This document shows positions 1-10,207 of a stretch of 64,000 nucleotides of DNA, in pieces. Position numbers and translations under genes: made by a program. This DNA is from Macrostomum hystrix (Eukaryota; Platyhelminthes; Macrostomidae): contig CATNEN010000038.1 of the NCBI GenBank assembly GCA_950097015.1, positions 21,595,001 to 21,659,000 on the forward strand, given 5' to 3'. The notes under the pieces are model-generated. The model was not told the DNA's origin. It saw only the letters and a program-made list of their open reading frames with translations, and did not search any database. Positions within the stretch are counted from its first letter, which is position 1. Each line of letters starts with the position of its first letter.

Positions 1-650
1 GCCACTGTAGCCAAGTAGCTACTGTAGCGAAGTAGCCATTGTAGCCAAGTAGCCACTGTAGCCAAGTAGCCACTGTAGTCGAGTAGCCACTGTAGCCGAG
101 TAGCCACTGTAGCCGAGTAGCCACTGTAGCCGAGTAGCCACTGTAGCCAAGTAGCCATTGTAGCCGAGTAGCCATTGTAGCCAAGTAGCCAAGTAGCCAC
201 TGTAGCCAAGTAGCCACTGTAGCCAAGTAGCCATTGTAGCCTAGTAGCCACTGTAGCCAAGTAGCCACTGTAGCCAAGTAGCCACTGTAGCCACGTAGCC
301 ATTGTAGCCAAGTAGCCACTGTAGCCAAGTAGCCACTGTAGCCAAGTAGCCACTGTAGCGAAGTAGCCATTGTAGCCAAGTAGCCATTGTAGCCGAGTAG
401 CCATTGTAGCGGAGTAGCCACTGTAGCGGAGTAGCCACTGTAGCCGAGTAGCCACTGTAGCCGAGTAGCCACTGTAGCCGAGTAGCCACTGTAGCCAAGT
501 AGCCAAGTAGCCATTGTAGCCAAGTAGCCATTGTAGCCAAGTAGCCATTGTAGCCAAGTAGCCACTGTAGCCAAGTAGCCACTGTAGCCAAGTAGCCATT
601 GTAGCCAAGTAGCCATTGTAGCCAAGTAGCCATTGTTGCCAAGTTCTCAT
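1..650. repeat. 17-bp minisatellite array (copy 1)
   Basis: Tandem units of 17 bp (core AGTAGCCATTGTAGCCA, with C/T and A/G variants) run from the window edge to about 650. Because 17 is not a multiple of three, all three minus-strand frames give the same 17-residue repeated peptide, so the long open frames here are by-products of the repeat and not genes. The array begins before the window. The same unit forms the array at 31411-32522. Confidence 0.97.
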
Positions 651-781
651 CGAGATTAATGGATAAGCAACGTGGCATTTCTCGGACAGGACTGTCCCTG
701 TTTGCTCGCTGAAGTCTAAGTGACTCGTTGACTCACCTAATTAGCAGGATGAGACACATCAGGTGACACTTTAGATTCCTC
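651..781. repeat. Unique flank of the dispersed 17-bp satellite element (copy 1)
   Basis: About 130 bp adjoining the array are repeated almost identically at 32523-32655, also directly after a 17-bp array. Similarity stops abruptly at the motif GATTCCT in both copies. The array and flank therefore moved or were duplicated as one unit. No coding potential is seen. Confidence 0.9.
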
Positions 782-821
782 CTGAATGCCTGAGCTTAGG
801 TTGAGCCCGGCTGCTGAAGGC

Positions 822-3800
822 TCAGTTGACGGCACTCGGAGCTGCAATGGAAAGATTCAGAGCCGTCAGCTGCTGAAGGGCACGATCGCCACATTTTCCT
901 GCACTGACCTTCGAGATGAGCAGAAAGCATGCAGCGCAGACGACTGACACAACAACGAAAACGATGGTGGCTGAGACAGCAATCGTGAAAGTCGTGAGCC
1001 CAGCCCGAGGGCAGACGAGTCGAGCCGTGGTGTAAACAGGTGAGCCGAAAGTCATGTTCTCAGGGAGGTTCTGTGCCGCACTGCAGTTGACAAAGACTTC
1101 GCTCCTGCTCATGTAATGCTCAAAATCGCTGTCGAGCGACCACGTGCTAAGGAGGCCCCTGTTGTCTGGCACCTGCAGTTTCATATAGTACAGTGTGTTG
1201 CAACCATGTCTTTCCTGAATCATACGGAATGCAACTCACATGTGAAAGCAGAGAGGCATTTTCTCCTTTGAGTTCGCCAGCTTGAAAGTTGCACGTGTGC
1301 TCAGGCATTGGGTGAGAAGCCGATGATCTGAATTGTACCTTTATTTTTGCCATGTTTTTGCAGCTTTCCAGGAATTTTATCGATAGACTCGATGGCGGGT
1401 CTGGCGGGAATTTTGAGGTGCTTTCATAAATTGCTGCTGAAGTATTTTTTATGAGGAGCAAATATTAGAAATATTCTGGATGCTCACTCACACAGCACGT
1501 TGACTGGGGTCTGGGTCTGCACAGAGCCAAGGCTGCAAGAGTAATTTCCTGAGTGCTCAGGGAGTGCTCGAGCCACTGCAGTCTTGTGATCTTTAATGCA
1601 GGTACCGTTTGGAAGGCAGAGGTGGAGTCCGCTTGAATTTGAGCACAGCATTGAGCTGTTGCAGTGCAGCTCGCATCTCACAGCGAAACTCGAGTTGACG
1701 GCCACAACCTGATCCTCGGAGGCCGCTGAAAAATATTTTGACCAGCTTGTATGATAAACAGATAAACAAATAGCGATCGAATGCATTTTATGTGACTGAA
1801 GTCTCTGTGACGAGTAAATGGTACGGATGCACTCAAAGGCATTGGAATCTAGTATCTATTATTGTTGATGTGGAGCGTGTTTATCAACGAGTTCATGAGT
1901 TCCATGAGTCATAGTTGATGGTCAAATTGGCTATTGGCGTTTCAATTGACTTGGCTTTTAGCCAACATGCACGTGGACATTGTGTCAGTTGAGGTTTTGT
2001 GCTGTGGTCATTGTGTCAGTTGAGGTTTTGTGCTGTGGTCATTGTGTCAGTTGAGGTTCTGTGCTGTGGTCATTGTGTCATTTGAGGTTTTGCGCTGTGG
2101 GCATTGTGTCATTTGAGGTTTTGTGCTGTGGTCATTGTGTCAGTTGAGGTTTTGTGCTGTGGTCATTGTGTCAGTTGAGGTTTTGTGCTGTGGTCATTGT
2201 GTCAGTTGAGGTTTTGTGCTGTGGTCATTGTGTCAGTTGAGGTTTTGTGCTGTGGTCATTGTGTCACAAGTGTCACTCTTTCAGCGCAATCGACATCACG
2301 AAGCACCCTCTTGGTGTCACTGTTTCGTGGATTGAGGAGAATCGTAAGCAGTGCTCCAATGCAATCGCAGGTGCAGTTCTTCTAAATAAGCTGCTCTGCA
2401 TCCATGGTGCCATTGTTGAGAGCAACGGAGAAAGCTTCTCTTGCTGGGCTGCAATTCTCTGCCGAGGTTTTTGGGAGCTGCTTCACAATGCTCGTCTGTT
2501 TCCAAAATCAAGGTTATATAGCAGCGTAATTTACTTTTGACCTATTTAAAGTTATATTGTAGCTTACTAAATCAGTCCTTTTTGTTTTAGTGTTTTTACA
2601 CCATTGACACCTTTGCTTATACCATTGAATATGATTATTTCTCTAAAATTCATTATTGTGTTGCAATTCAGCCTTCAGCATTCAGCCTTCGGCCTTCGTC
2701 ATTTGATGAATTTCTAATGACCATGCAGTTTCTGCTTTATGAATTTCATTGTTTCACTAATGAAAGCGACGATTTGAAGCGATTTGTCCGAGCTACGATA
2801 TGAAGTGTAAAAATTTCTCAATTTCAGGCCCTTATTACTCTTTAAAAGTTATAAACAATGTAGAAAATCTGCTCACAGAGCACGGCGACTGAGGTCTGCT
2901 TGCTGACAGAGCCAAGTCTGCAAGAGTACATTCCAGAGTGATGAGGCAGAGCTTGAGCCACTGCTGTCTCATGTTCTGCAATGCAGGTACCGTTCGGAAG
3001 GCAGATCTGGAGCCCGCTAGAGTTGAAGCACCTCCATGAGTTGTTGCAGTGAAGCTCGCAGCTCACAGCGAAACTCGAGTTGACGGCCACAAACTGATCC
3101 GCGGAAGCCGCTGAAAAAATATTTTGACCAGTTTGTATGATAAACAGATAAACAAATTGCGATCGAATGCATTTTATGTGACTGAAGTCTCTGTGACGAG
3201 GTAAAGGCAGGATAGGAATCAAGTATCGATTTTCGTTGATGAGGAGCTAATTTCTCAACGAGTTCATGAGTTCCATTAATCAGGATAAAATGATCGTTAA
3301 ATTGGCTATTGGCGTTTCAATTGGCTTTGGGTGTTTGCTACCCTGTCCTGTCTGTTTTGCTGTCTGCTTACCTTTGACTCTTCACAGTCAGTTCTGACTT
3401 CGCTCTAATTCTATCTAATTCTCTACATTTTCCGCCTTCTGATTGGTCCGCCTCTCACTTTCTAGCCTCCTCTCTTACCCTCAGTCGCGCACTCTCTTGT
3501 TATCGCCACGCCAACCCCCTCCAGTCTGTCCAACTTAACCATGCGCATATTCGAGTCGTGTATAGCCAAGGACACAGCGCCGTCACTTTCGCTTCTCTTC
3601 TCTCCATTGGCTACCCGCAGGCCAGCTAAAAAATTATTGCTTCTCTTAATTTCTCGACACTCCTTCCAAGCAAATCGGAAAATAACTCGAGCAATTCTCA
3701 ATTATTCCTTCTTGTGTTTAAATTGGCTTTCGGCTTTTCTAATTTAACTAATTTCCCCAGGCTAACTTCTGCATTGTGCTTTTTTTGACCGTTTGTCTAA

Positions 3801-5648
3801 TTTGTCCGAGCTACGATTTGAAGGGTAAAAATGTCCCGCTTTCAGGCCCTTATAATTCTTGAAAAGAAAGTGGTAAATCTGCTCACAGAGCACGGCGACT
3901 GATGTCTGCTTGCTGACAGAGCCAAGTCTGCAAGAGTACATTCCAGAGCTTGAGCCACTGCTGTCTCATGTTCTGCAATGCAGGTACCGTTCGGAAGGCA
4001 GAGCTGGAGTCCGCTTGAGTTTGAGCACAGCATTGAGCTGTTGCAGTGCAGCTCGCATCTCACAGTGAAACTCGAGTTGACGGCCACAACCTGATCCTCG
4101 GAGGCCGCTGAAAAAATGTTTTGACCAGGTTGTATGATAAACAGATAAACAAATAGCCCTTTCATGCCCTTGTTATTCTTTAAAAGTTATTAACAGTTAT
4201 AAAAGTTCTTTAAATGTTATAAAATTGTAGAAAATCTGCTCACAGAGCACGGCGACTGAGGTCTGCTTGCTGACAGAGCCAAGTCTGCAAGAGTACATTC
4301 CAGAGTGATGAGGCAGAGCTTGAGCCACTGCTGTCTCATGTTCTGCAATGCAGGTACCGTTCGGAAGGCAGATCTGGAGCCCGCTAGAGTTGAAGCACCT
4401 CCATGAGTTGTTGCAGTGCATCTCGCAGCTCACAGAGAATCTCGACCTGAGGGCCACCACCTGATCTACTGAGGTGGCTGGAATATAAGTTACCATTGAA
4501 ATTTCAAGCTCAACTTGTGCGTTTCCTGCTTGAGAAATTACTTTTAAATTGAACTCACTCAGCACACTGACAGTGAATGTTCCTGCAATCGATCCGAATC
4601 TGCACCAGTAGACACCTGAGTGCTCAGGCTGAGCACTGCCAATGTGCAGCTCATGGCCATTTATGCAGCTGCCGTTGGGAGAGCACAGCTGCAGCTCGCT
4701 TGAGCTCGAGTTGAGCTTTACTCCAGCGCAGTCCAGCAAGCAGCTCACACTGAACTTTGAGCTCTGAGACACCAGCTGAGGCGCTGAGGATTCTGGAGAT
4801 TTACAAATCATCCAATCAACATTGCTAAATCAAGGAAATTATAGAATTTCCCTTTCACAACAATAGGTCCATAGTAAAAGACCCGAACTCACTCAGCTGC
4901 ACAGTCTGAAGACTGAGATCTGCGAAGCTCATGTAGTCCTCATTATTAGGCGACACAGAAATGTTCCTTCGCAGCAGCAAGTACCTCACCTGGAGTTCAG
5001 ATGAAATCTCAGTGGGATCCAGAACTCAACAGAGCACAACTCAAGGCACAGAGCAGGTCTCACCTCCGCTAAGCAGTTCACGGTGAAGATCTCACCAGCC
5101 TCGATACGCGCCTGCTTGCTCACCGTCAGGCCGCACCGTCTCCAGAGCTGCTGAGACTCTCTGAACTGGCTGCTCATGTTTCTTGAGCTGCAGTGATCAC
5201 CTGAGAACAGCTGACTGCTGCTGCTCGATGTCCAGATCTCGATGTCTCTGGCTCTCGGGTAGACATGTGTAGCGCCATCTAAAAGTGAGTACTTCACGAC
5301 TAAGCAGTGGAAGCTGATTGCATGGAAAAAATTGAGTAGTCACTTACCCTCTCTGCCCTTCACAGTAACTGATCTTATGAGCACTGACTCATACAGCTTC
5401 ACTGCGAACCAATGAAATCCTCCGTCTGCTTGGCTTCTGTCTTTGCTGTGGAAGAACACGTATCTGGGGATAACATTCCTTTCAATATTTTCCTCTTCGG
5501 CAGAGCTTCTGCTGTTGAAGCAAGACCTTACTCCGTGGATAATCTCAAAGGACGACTGCCAGGAGTTATAGACATAGTACTTGCGAATCGGCAACTCACA
5601 GGCTGCAGTTGCCATGGAAACTTGCAGTGCCAGGATCAGCAGAAGCAT
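822..5648 (-). CDS. Immunoglobulin-domain membrane receptor with N-terminal galactose-binding-like domain (10 exons)
   Basis: A type I membrane protein assembled from GT-AG exons on the minus strand: 5648-5348, 5278-5064, 4989-4893, 4792-4559, 4477-4244, 4107-3887, 3110-2877, 1725-1492, 1436-1240, 1214-822 (stop TGA at 824-822). All junction phases agree. Exon 1 starts at ATG 5648 with a signal peptide (MLLLILALQVSMATA). Exons 1-3 resemble an F5/8C or fucolectin-type galactose-binding domain (FHWFAVKLYES, RARDIEIW, then a terminal RYLLLRR strand). Exons 4-8 each encode one Ig-like domain, phase 1-1, with a B-strand Cys and an HSGxYxC F-strand motif. Exon 10 carries a transmembrane helix (TFTIAVSATIVFVVVSVV) and a short tail. 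Exon 6 has a 13-bp deletion that breaks frame; skipping it gives about 712 aa. It is probably a surface recognition or adhesion receptor. The ligand is unknown and the orthologue is not recognised. Confidence 0.85.
1978..2264. repeat. 31-bp tandem repeat, about 9 copies
   Basis: Near-identical 31-bp units (core CATTGTGTCAGTTGAGG) lie in the intron between receptor exons 7 and 8. They make plus-strand open frames that are repeat artefacts. Confidence 0.95.
2265..2876. other. Intron remainder, receptor gene
   Basis: Intronic sequence with no recognised feature. A plus-strand open stretch at about 2300-2540 has no recognisable domain and no clear splice context. I see nothing else. Confidence 0.4.
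3111..3886. other. Intron between receptor exons 6 and 7
   Basis: The part next to exon 7 (about 3111-3200) is nearly the same as the part next to exon 8 (about 1726-1812), so the duplications that multiplied the Ig exons included flanking intron. About 3330-3770 is pyrimidine-rich, without recognisable coding content. Confidence 0.5.
3887..4107 (-). pseudogene. Frame-broken Ig exon (exon 6 of the receptor gene)
   Basis: The exon is 221 bp where its four sister Ig exons are exactly 234 bp. Aligned with exons 5 and 7 it lacks 13 bp between two copies of CAGAG (junction near 3946-3951), the pattern of a slippage or microhomology deletion. The reading frame is lost just before the conserved F-strand Cys motif. 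Splice sites look intact (acceptor TTTTTTCAG, donor GTGAGCAG). Because neighbouring exons are phase 1-1, skipping this exon restores the frame. Confidence 0.85.
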
Positions 5649-6529
5649 GACCTTGGCCACTTTGAGAATTTCAAAATCAGTAAAAATTTGTGCTGCTGAA
5701 ATCAACCCAGAAATTATAGCGGATTTTCCTATGGTGTCCTATTTGAATGAATCGGCACCTGCGATATGATTTGATGATCCAGGGAGTAAAACTGTTCACA
5801 GCAAATCAAATAAAGGCACAATCTGCTTTATTTCGAAGCTTGGACCAAGTTGTGTTGCTGCCAGTTCATTTATCTGCACTTGTTCTTTCTTGTTCTTTCT
5901 TTTTCTTGCTCGATAATATAGCTTTTTCAATCCTTTTTGGTTCTTTCTGCGTTTAAATTGGTGCGTGGCTGTCAGCAGTATGACGTGGCAGCGGTGTCGG
6001 GATGTACCATAGAAGACAGAATCAATTCGGTAAAAACTGCGAGCACTTTAGATCACATGGGGGACGCATAGCCGAGACGAAGAATTGCGCAGAGGGGATG
6101 ATACGCTAAGGGTCGGTCAGTCAGGCAAGCAGAAAGTGTTATCTACGATTGATTTTTACTATCGGATTAAAACCCTTGCAACAGACTGACAGATGCACGA
6201 CATGTTTACGATGAGTGCATAAAAATAAACGTGAATGACCAATACGGCTAACAATTTGGTGACTTGTGGTACCAATTTTTAAGGCCCCGGTGTATTTCAT
6301 GTTTGAAATGTCAGTCATGACATCAGTTGCTTTTGATCCAGCACCACATTTTTGCACCAGCCGGATTATCGAAGCTGTCAAAGAAATGTTGCCTCCATTT
6401 GCACTGCTTCAGTGTTAGGATGCCAATAACGCACGCTTCTATTTCGTAAACTTCGTGGACACGGATTATGTCTACGTCTTCTGGCACATTATTATTATTA
6501 TTATTATTGAAATGCACACGCCGATTCGG
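5649..6529. other. Region upstream of the receptor gene
   Basis: The presumed promoter and 5' UTR of the receptor lie within the first few hundred bases above ATG 5648, but I cannot pick out a convincing core promoter. A short (ATT)n run lies at 6489-6510. The part at about 6140-6480 may be 3' LINE sequence, but this is not provable here. Confidence 0.3.
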
Positions 6530-7130
6530 GCAGGCTTTTTTGATTATTTAATGTTGGTTTCACCTTCATGCGAAACCCAAGATATGTCCACTGCTGTACG
6601 GATTCAACCAGTTGACCATGTAAAAACAGTCTATGTGTTGCCCTTGAGTGGAGATTGCAGCTCAGAAGCTTTGTCTTCTCAGTGTTTATTTCTAATTTGT
6701 GAATATTGCTAAAATCTGCTACTTTGTGGAGGCTATCTTGTAATTCTGTCAGGTCTTCACCAAAAATGACCGAGCCGTCACAATCAAGCAGGTTTTTTAA
6801 AATACTTCTTCATTCAATATGGAGGTATGGCTTTGAAATGAGTTTTTTAGAATTGTGCTTAGCGGGTCGATGTATAGGGAGACTAGCAGTGGAGATAGGG
6901 GGCATCCTTGTCTGGCGCCATTAGTGATTCGACACGCCTCAGCAGCTGTGCTTTCTGACATCTTGAGGTGAAATTTCGCGCTTGAGTACATACTCTCAAT
7001 GATACTTATTATTGCTGGGTTCACGCCCAACTGATTTAATCGTGTGACCAGGGATGGGTGGTGAACCATGCCAAAGGCGCTTTTTAAATCAAAGAAAACT
7101 AAATGGAAAGGTTTTTTCTTTTTCTTCTTT
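6530..7130 (-). pseudogene. Non-LTR retrotransposon (LINE) reverse-transcriptase fragment
   Basis: The minus strand encodes an RT palm segment: motif A (FFDLKSAF), then the non-LTR hallmark GARQGCPLSPLL, followed after a frame change by the region where the YADD motif should be (here degenerate, DCDGSVIF) and a thumb-proximal WTYLGF motif near 6600. N-terminal endonuclease and the C-terminal end are absent. It starts abruptly beside a T/C-rich tract at about 7095-7130. A dead, 5'-truncated LINE copy; the clade is not assignable. Confidence 0.8.
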
Positions 7131-7500
7131 TTATGAATTAATGGCAATAGGGTTGCGATGTGATCGTAACCCTAATGTGAGATAAACAAAGCTACACAAA
7201 ATTATAACATGGTTAAGTAAAAATAGCAGATTTTAGGTAGCACTGTAAGAAAAAATAGCGAAAGTAGCGACCGATATTATGTTTTAGGTAATCTTTCATT
7301 ACCCGATTTTCCGTTACCAGATGGTCAGTTTCGATCGGTACCGCCATCACCGTTAATTTTTTGGTAACGCGCCTAACCCTGATTGCACCTTTGGGAGCTC
7401 ATATCTGTTCGTAAAAACGAGTATATGAGACTTGTTTCCCCAGACAGTTTCACGCAGATGTTTTTCCCGCGGATTCTCTCCCGCCGTGGAAAATCAGGAA
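7131..7500. other. Unannotated intergenic sequence
   Basis: AT-rich, no coding signature or RNA gene seen. Confidence 0.3.
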
Positions 7501-7527
7501 AAGCTCGTCGGGAAAAGCTACTGCCCG

Positions 7528-7626
7528 AAAAGCTCCTGCGGGAAAACCTAGTTGTGGGAAAAGCTCCTGCGGGAAAACCTAGTTGTGGGAAAAGCTCCTG
7601 CGGGAAAACCTCGTGGGAAAAGCTCC
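7528..7626. repeat. 31-bp tandem repeat, about 3 copies
   Basis: Three units built on GGGAAAAGCTCCTGCGGG, the last degenerate. They lead straight into a polypyrimidine tract. Confidence 0.85.
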
Positions 7627-7785
7627 TGCAGGAAAGCTCCCTCACTCTCCCTCCCTTTCCCTCCCTCTCCCTCACTCTCCCTCACTCTTCCTCCCTCTCC
7701 CTCCCTCTCCCTCACACTTCCTCACTCTCCCTCCCTTTCCCCACTCTCGCTCACTCTCCCCCACTCTCCCTCACTCTCCCTCACT
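7627..7785. repeat. Polypyrimidine low-complexity tract (CTCCCTCA-type)
   Basis: CTCCCTCACTCTCCCTC-type sequence on the plus strand. The same type of tract replaces the 3' end of the gypsy element at 29742-29845. Confidence 0.9.
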
Positions 7786-8830
7786 GCAAACACCTGCTCC
7801 ATCTACTAGGACACAATGGCAAACACTTGCTCCATCTACTAGGACAAAATTGCAAACACTTTGCTCCATCTACTAGGACACAATGGCAAACACTTTGCTC
7901 CATCTACTAGGACACAATTGAAAAGACTTTGCTCCATTTACTAGGACACAATGGCAAACACTTTGCTCCATCTACTAGGACACAATGGCAAACACTTTGC
8001 TCCATCTACTAGGACACAATTGAAAAGACTTTGCTCCATTTACTAGGACACAATGGCAAACACTTTGCTCCATCTACTAGGACACAATGGCAAACACTTT
8101 GCTCCATCTACTAGGACACAATTGAAAAGACTTTGCTCCATTTACTAGGACACAATGGCAAACACTTTGCTCCATCTACTAGGACACAATGGCAAACACT
8201 TTGCTCCATCTACTAGGACACAATTGCAAACGCTTTGCTCCATCTACTAGGACACAATGGCAAACACTTTGCTCCATCTACTAGGACACAATTGCAAACA
8301 CTTTGCTCCATCTACTAGGACACAATTGCAAACGCTTTGCTCCATCTACTAGGACACAATGGCAGACACTTTGCTCCATCTACTAGGACACAATTGAAAA
8401 GACTTTGCTCCATTTACTAGGACACAATGGCAAACACTTTGCTCCATCTACTAGGACACAATGGCAAACACTTTGCTGCATCTACTAGGACACAATTGAA
8501 AAGACTTTGCTCCATTTACTAGGACACAATGGCAAACACTTTGCTCCATCTACTAGGACACAATTGCAAACACTTTGCTCCATCTACTAGGACACAATGG
8601 CAAACACTTTGCTCCATCTACTAGGACACAATGGCAAACACTTTGCTCCATCTACTAGGACACAATGGCAAACACTTTGCTCCATCTACTAGGACACAAT
8701 TGCAAACGCTTTGCTCCATCTACTAGGACACAATGGCAAACACTTTGCTCCATCTACTAGGACACAATTGCAAACACTTTGCTCCATCTACTAGGACACA
8801 ATGGCAAACACTTTGCTCCATCTAGAAGTA
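7786..8830. repeat. 34-bp minisatellite array, about 30 copies
   Basis: Units of 34 bp (core CTCCATCTACTAGGACACAA) occur in two main flavours, one with GCAAACAC and one with GAAAAGAC. The flavours alternate in blocks, which points to higher-order duplication. No coding content. Confidence 0.97.
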
Positions 8831-8885
8831 CTAGGACACATCGAAAAAATATCTAGCAGACACAATATGCGGAAGTTGGAAAAGT

Positions 8886-9306
8886 TTAAGACGAAACTTG
8901 AAGGCGAATATAAAAGTCTAGAGAAGTAGCTTTTTTAGCCGATCTTCTGGCGTCCATTAGATCATTTTTGAGTGTGGCGGCCGCGAATTTGAAGTCTTCG
9001 TTGCCGCCAACAATATTGTTTGTCTCCTCTACGATGCGATATTTCTCGATTCAGCCTCTGCTAGGCTTTTCCCCTAGAAACTGTACGTGGACTGCACGGC
9101 CTCGCTTATAGGCCTTGCTTTTTGGTGGTAAACAAACGATTGCAGGCCACAGATAATTCTCACCGGGCCAGTATGCGGAAACAAGACTTACCTAATTTAA
9201 TTTTGGCGCTCAGCGGCTTGTCGGCGGCCGCGCTGACCAGCTGCCGCTTGCGGCTGTTGTCGGAGCCTGCAGCGCTCTGTGACTTTTTAGCCGTTTTAGG
9301 CGTAGC
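8886..9306 (-). pseudogene. PWWP-domain gene fragment, MSH6-like N-terminal region
   Basis: The minus strand reads a basic, Ala/Lys-rich leader from 9306 (after a CCCAG acceptor-like site), then, after a one-base frame slip near 9185, a PWWP-type domain: ENYLWPAIV, then VHVQFLGEKPSRG. An in-frame TGA (9053-9051) follows, at the place where PWWP domains have a conserved Trp. A helical tail continues to a stop at 8888-8886. The order (basic leader, PWWP, VHVQF strand, helix) matches the N-terminus of the mismatch-repair protein MSH6 best, but other PWWP proteins are possible. The frameshift and stop make it a pseudogene or partial duplicate. Confidence 0.6.
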
Positions 9307-9579
9307 CTGGGCAATTGTCAAATTTAGAAGTGATAGAAAAAATGCCTGCTAGTTCTAAAACTGTAGGTTCATGACTAATATTAGAATTAGTAGGCTTTGA
9401 TAAAGTTTAACAGATAAAGTCTACTTTTCATCGTTCACACTACAATGCTCCTATGCCCACTGTATAAGCACTAGCTGTCTTTCTATATTATACACTTGTA
9501 GTACGCGTAAATTTCGAAAAAAGTCTAAAATTTTATAATGCAATCAAACTCACTCTTTTATTGCGGCCGAAATTATTTT

Positions 9580-9705
9580 TTATACAATCGACGCCCGGCA
9601 CGCCGGTACGCCTCGGTATGGACCTGGTAGTGGGGCCATAGCCACATCGGTACTGTGATTTAGTCTGTCGCCCAGGACTTTGAGATCATGGCCTTCCATT
9701 AAACC
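9580..9705 (-). CDS. Putative terminal exon of an unidentified host gene
   Basis: A 126-bp exon follows a good acceptor (AATTTACAG) and encodes 41 residues (MEGHDLKVLGDRLNHS near the start) to a TAA at 9582-9580. An AATAAA signal lies just downstream on the minus strand at about 9562-9557. It joins in phase 0 with the donor at 10005 (CGG|GTAAGT), so with 10006-10207 it would form the 3' end of one gene. The product is not recognised. Confidence 0.5.
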   Translation of the reverse strand, partial: GLMEGHDLKVLGDRLNHSTDVAMAPLPGPYRGVPACRASIV

Positions 9706-10005
9706 CTGTAAATTATAATTGTTTTTTTAAGTAAACCTAATATAGAAGATAGGGAATTTCCCAAAATACGGAAAGGAGAACAATTACTCAAGATAATTGG
9801 CATTAGCAAATGCTAAATAAACTAAATTAGCAACAGGAGTTTTGGCTGATTTGAAAAATTGACCTGAAAACTCGAAAATGTGACTGACATGCTGAATGGG
9901 TGAGCAGTTGAATGTGAATGTGATGGAGAATACTGAAGCTTTGAACAAAGACTGTAACCAAGTCAATGAATAAGCAAATTAATGTTAAGACGAATTTCAA
10001 CTTAC

Positions 10006-10207
10006 CCGAGTTTCAACAAACTTGCGAAAATCTGTGTTTGTCATGCCACTGAGAATCGGATTAAACTTTCTCGGTAGGCGGCAAATAACCTGCCAAAATG
10101 GCCATATGGAATTTTGAGCAAAGGCTTGTAGCTGCAGCCCCTTCGTTAATTCGCTCTGTAACAACGCGCTGTAGAAGCTGGCGGCACTCCATGACGTTAA
10201 TTTTTGC
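10006..10207 (-). CDS. Penultimate exon-like segment of the same host gene, cut by the Polinton
   Basis: Minus-strand coding-like sequence ends at the donor CGG|GTAAGT. The open frame from 10207 (INVMECRQLLQRVVTERINE) runs to a stop near 10061; a second frame carries a plausible continuation (NPILSGMTNTDFRKFVETR) up to the donor. Either there is a one-base frameshift, or the true exon starts after a GGCAG acceptor near 10094. The Polinton sits exactly at 10207/10208. Across the insertion the first frame continues open into the 20 or so bases at 25560-25582, so the element appears to have landed in an exon. Product unknown. Confidence 0.4.
10202..10207. repeat. Polinton target-site duplication, left (TTTTGC)
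   Basis: TTTTGC directly precedes the element's 5' AGTAGTATGC end. The identical hexamer follows the right end at 25554-25559. A 6-bp duplication is the hallmark of Polinton integration. Confidence 0.95.

Noticed and set aside
1-650. CRISPR-like array
   Set aside because: Units are contiguous with no spacers, and the DNA is eukaryotic.
7786-8830. CRISPR-like array
   Set aside because: 34-bp units are head-to-tail with no unique spacers.
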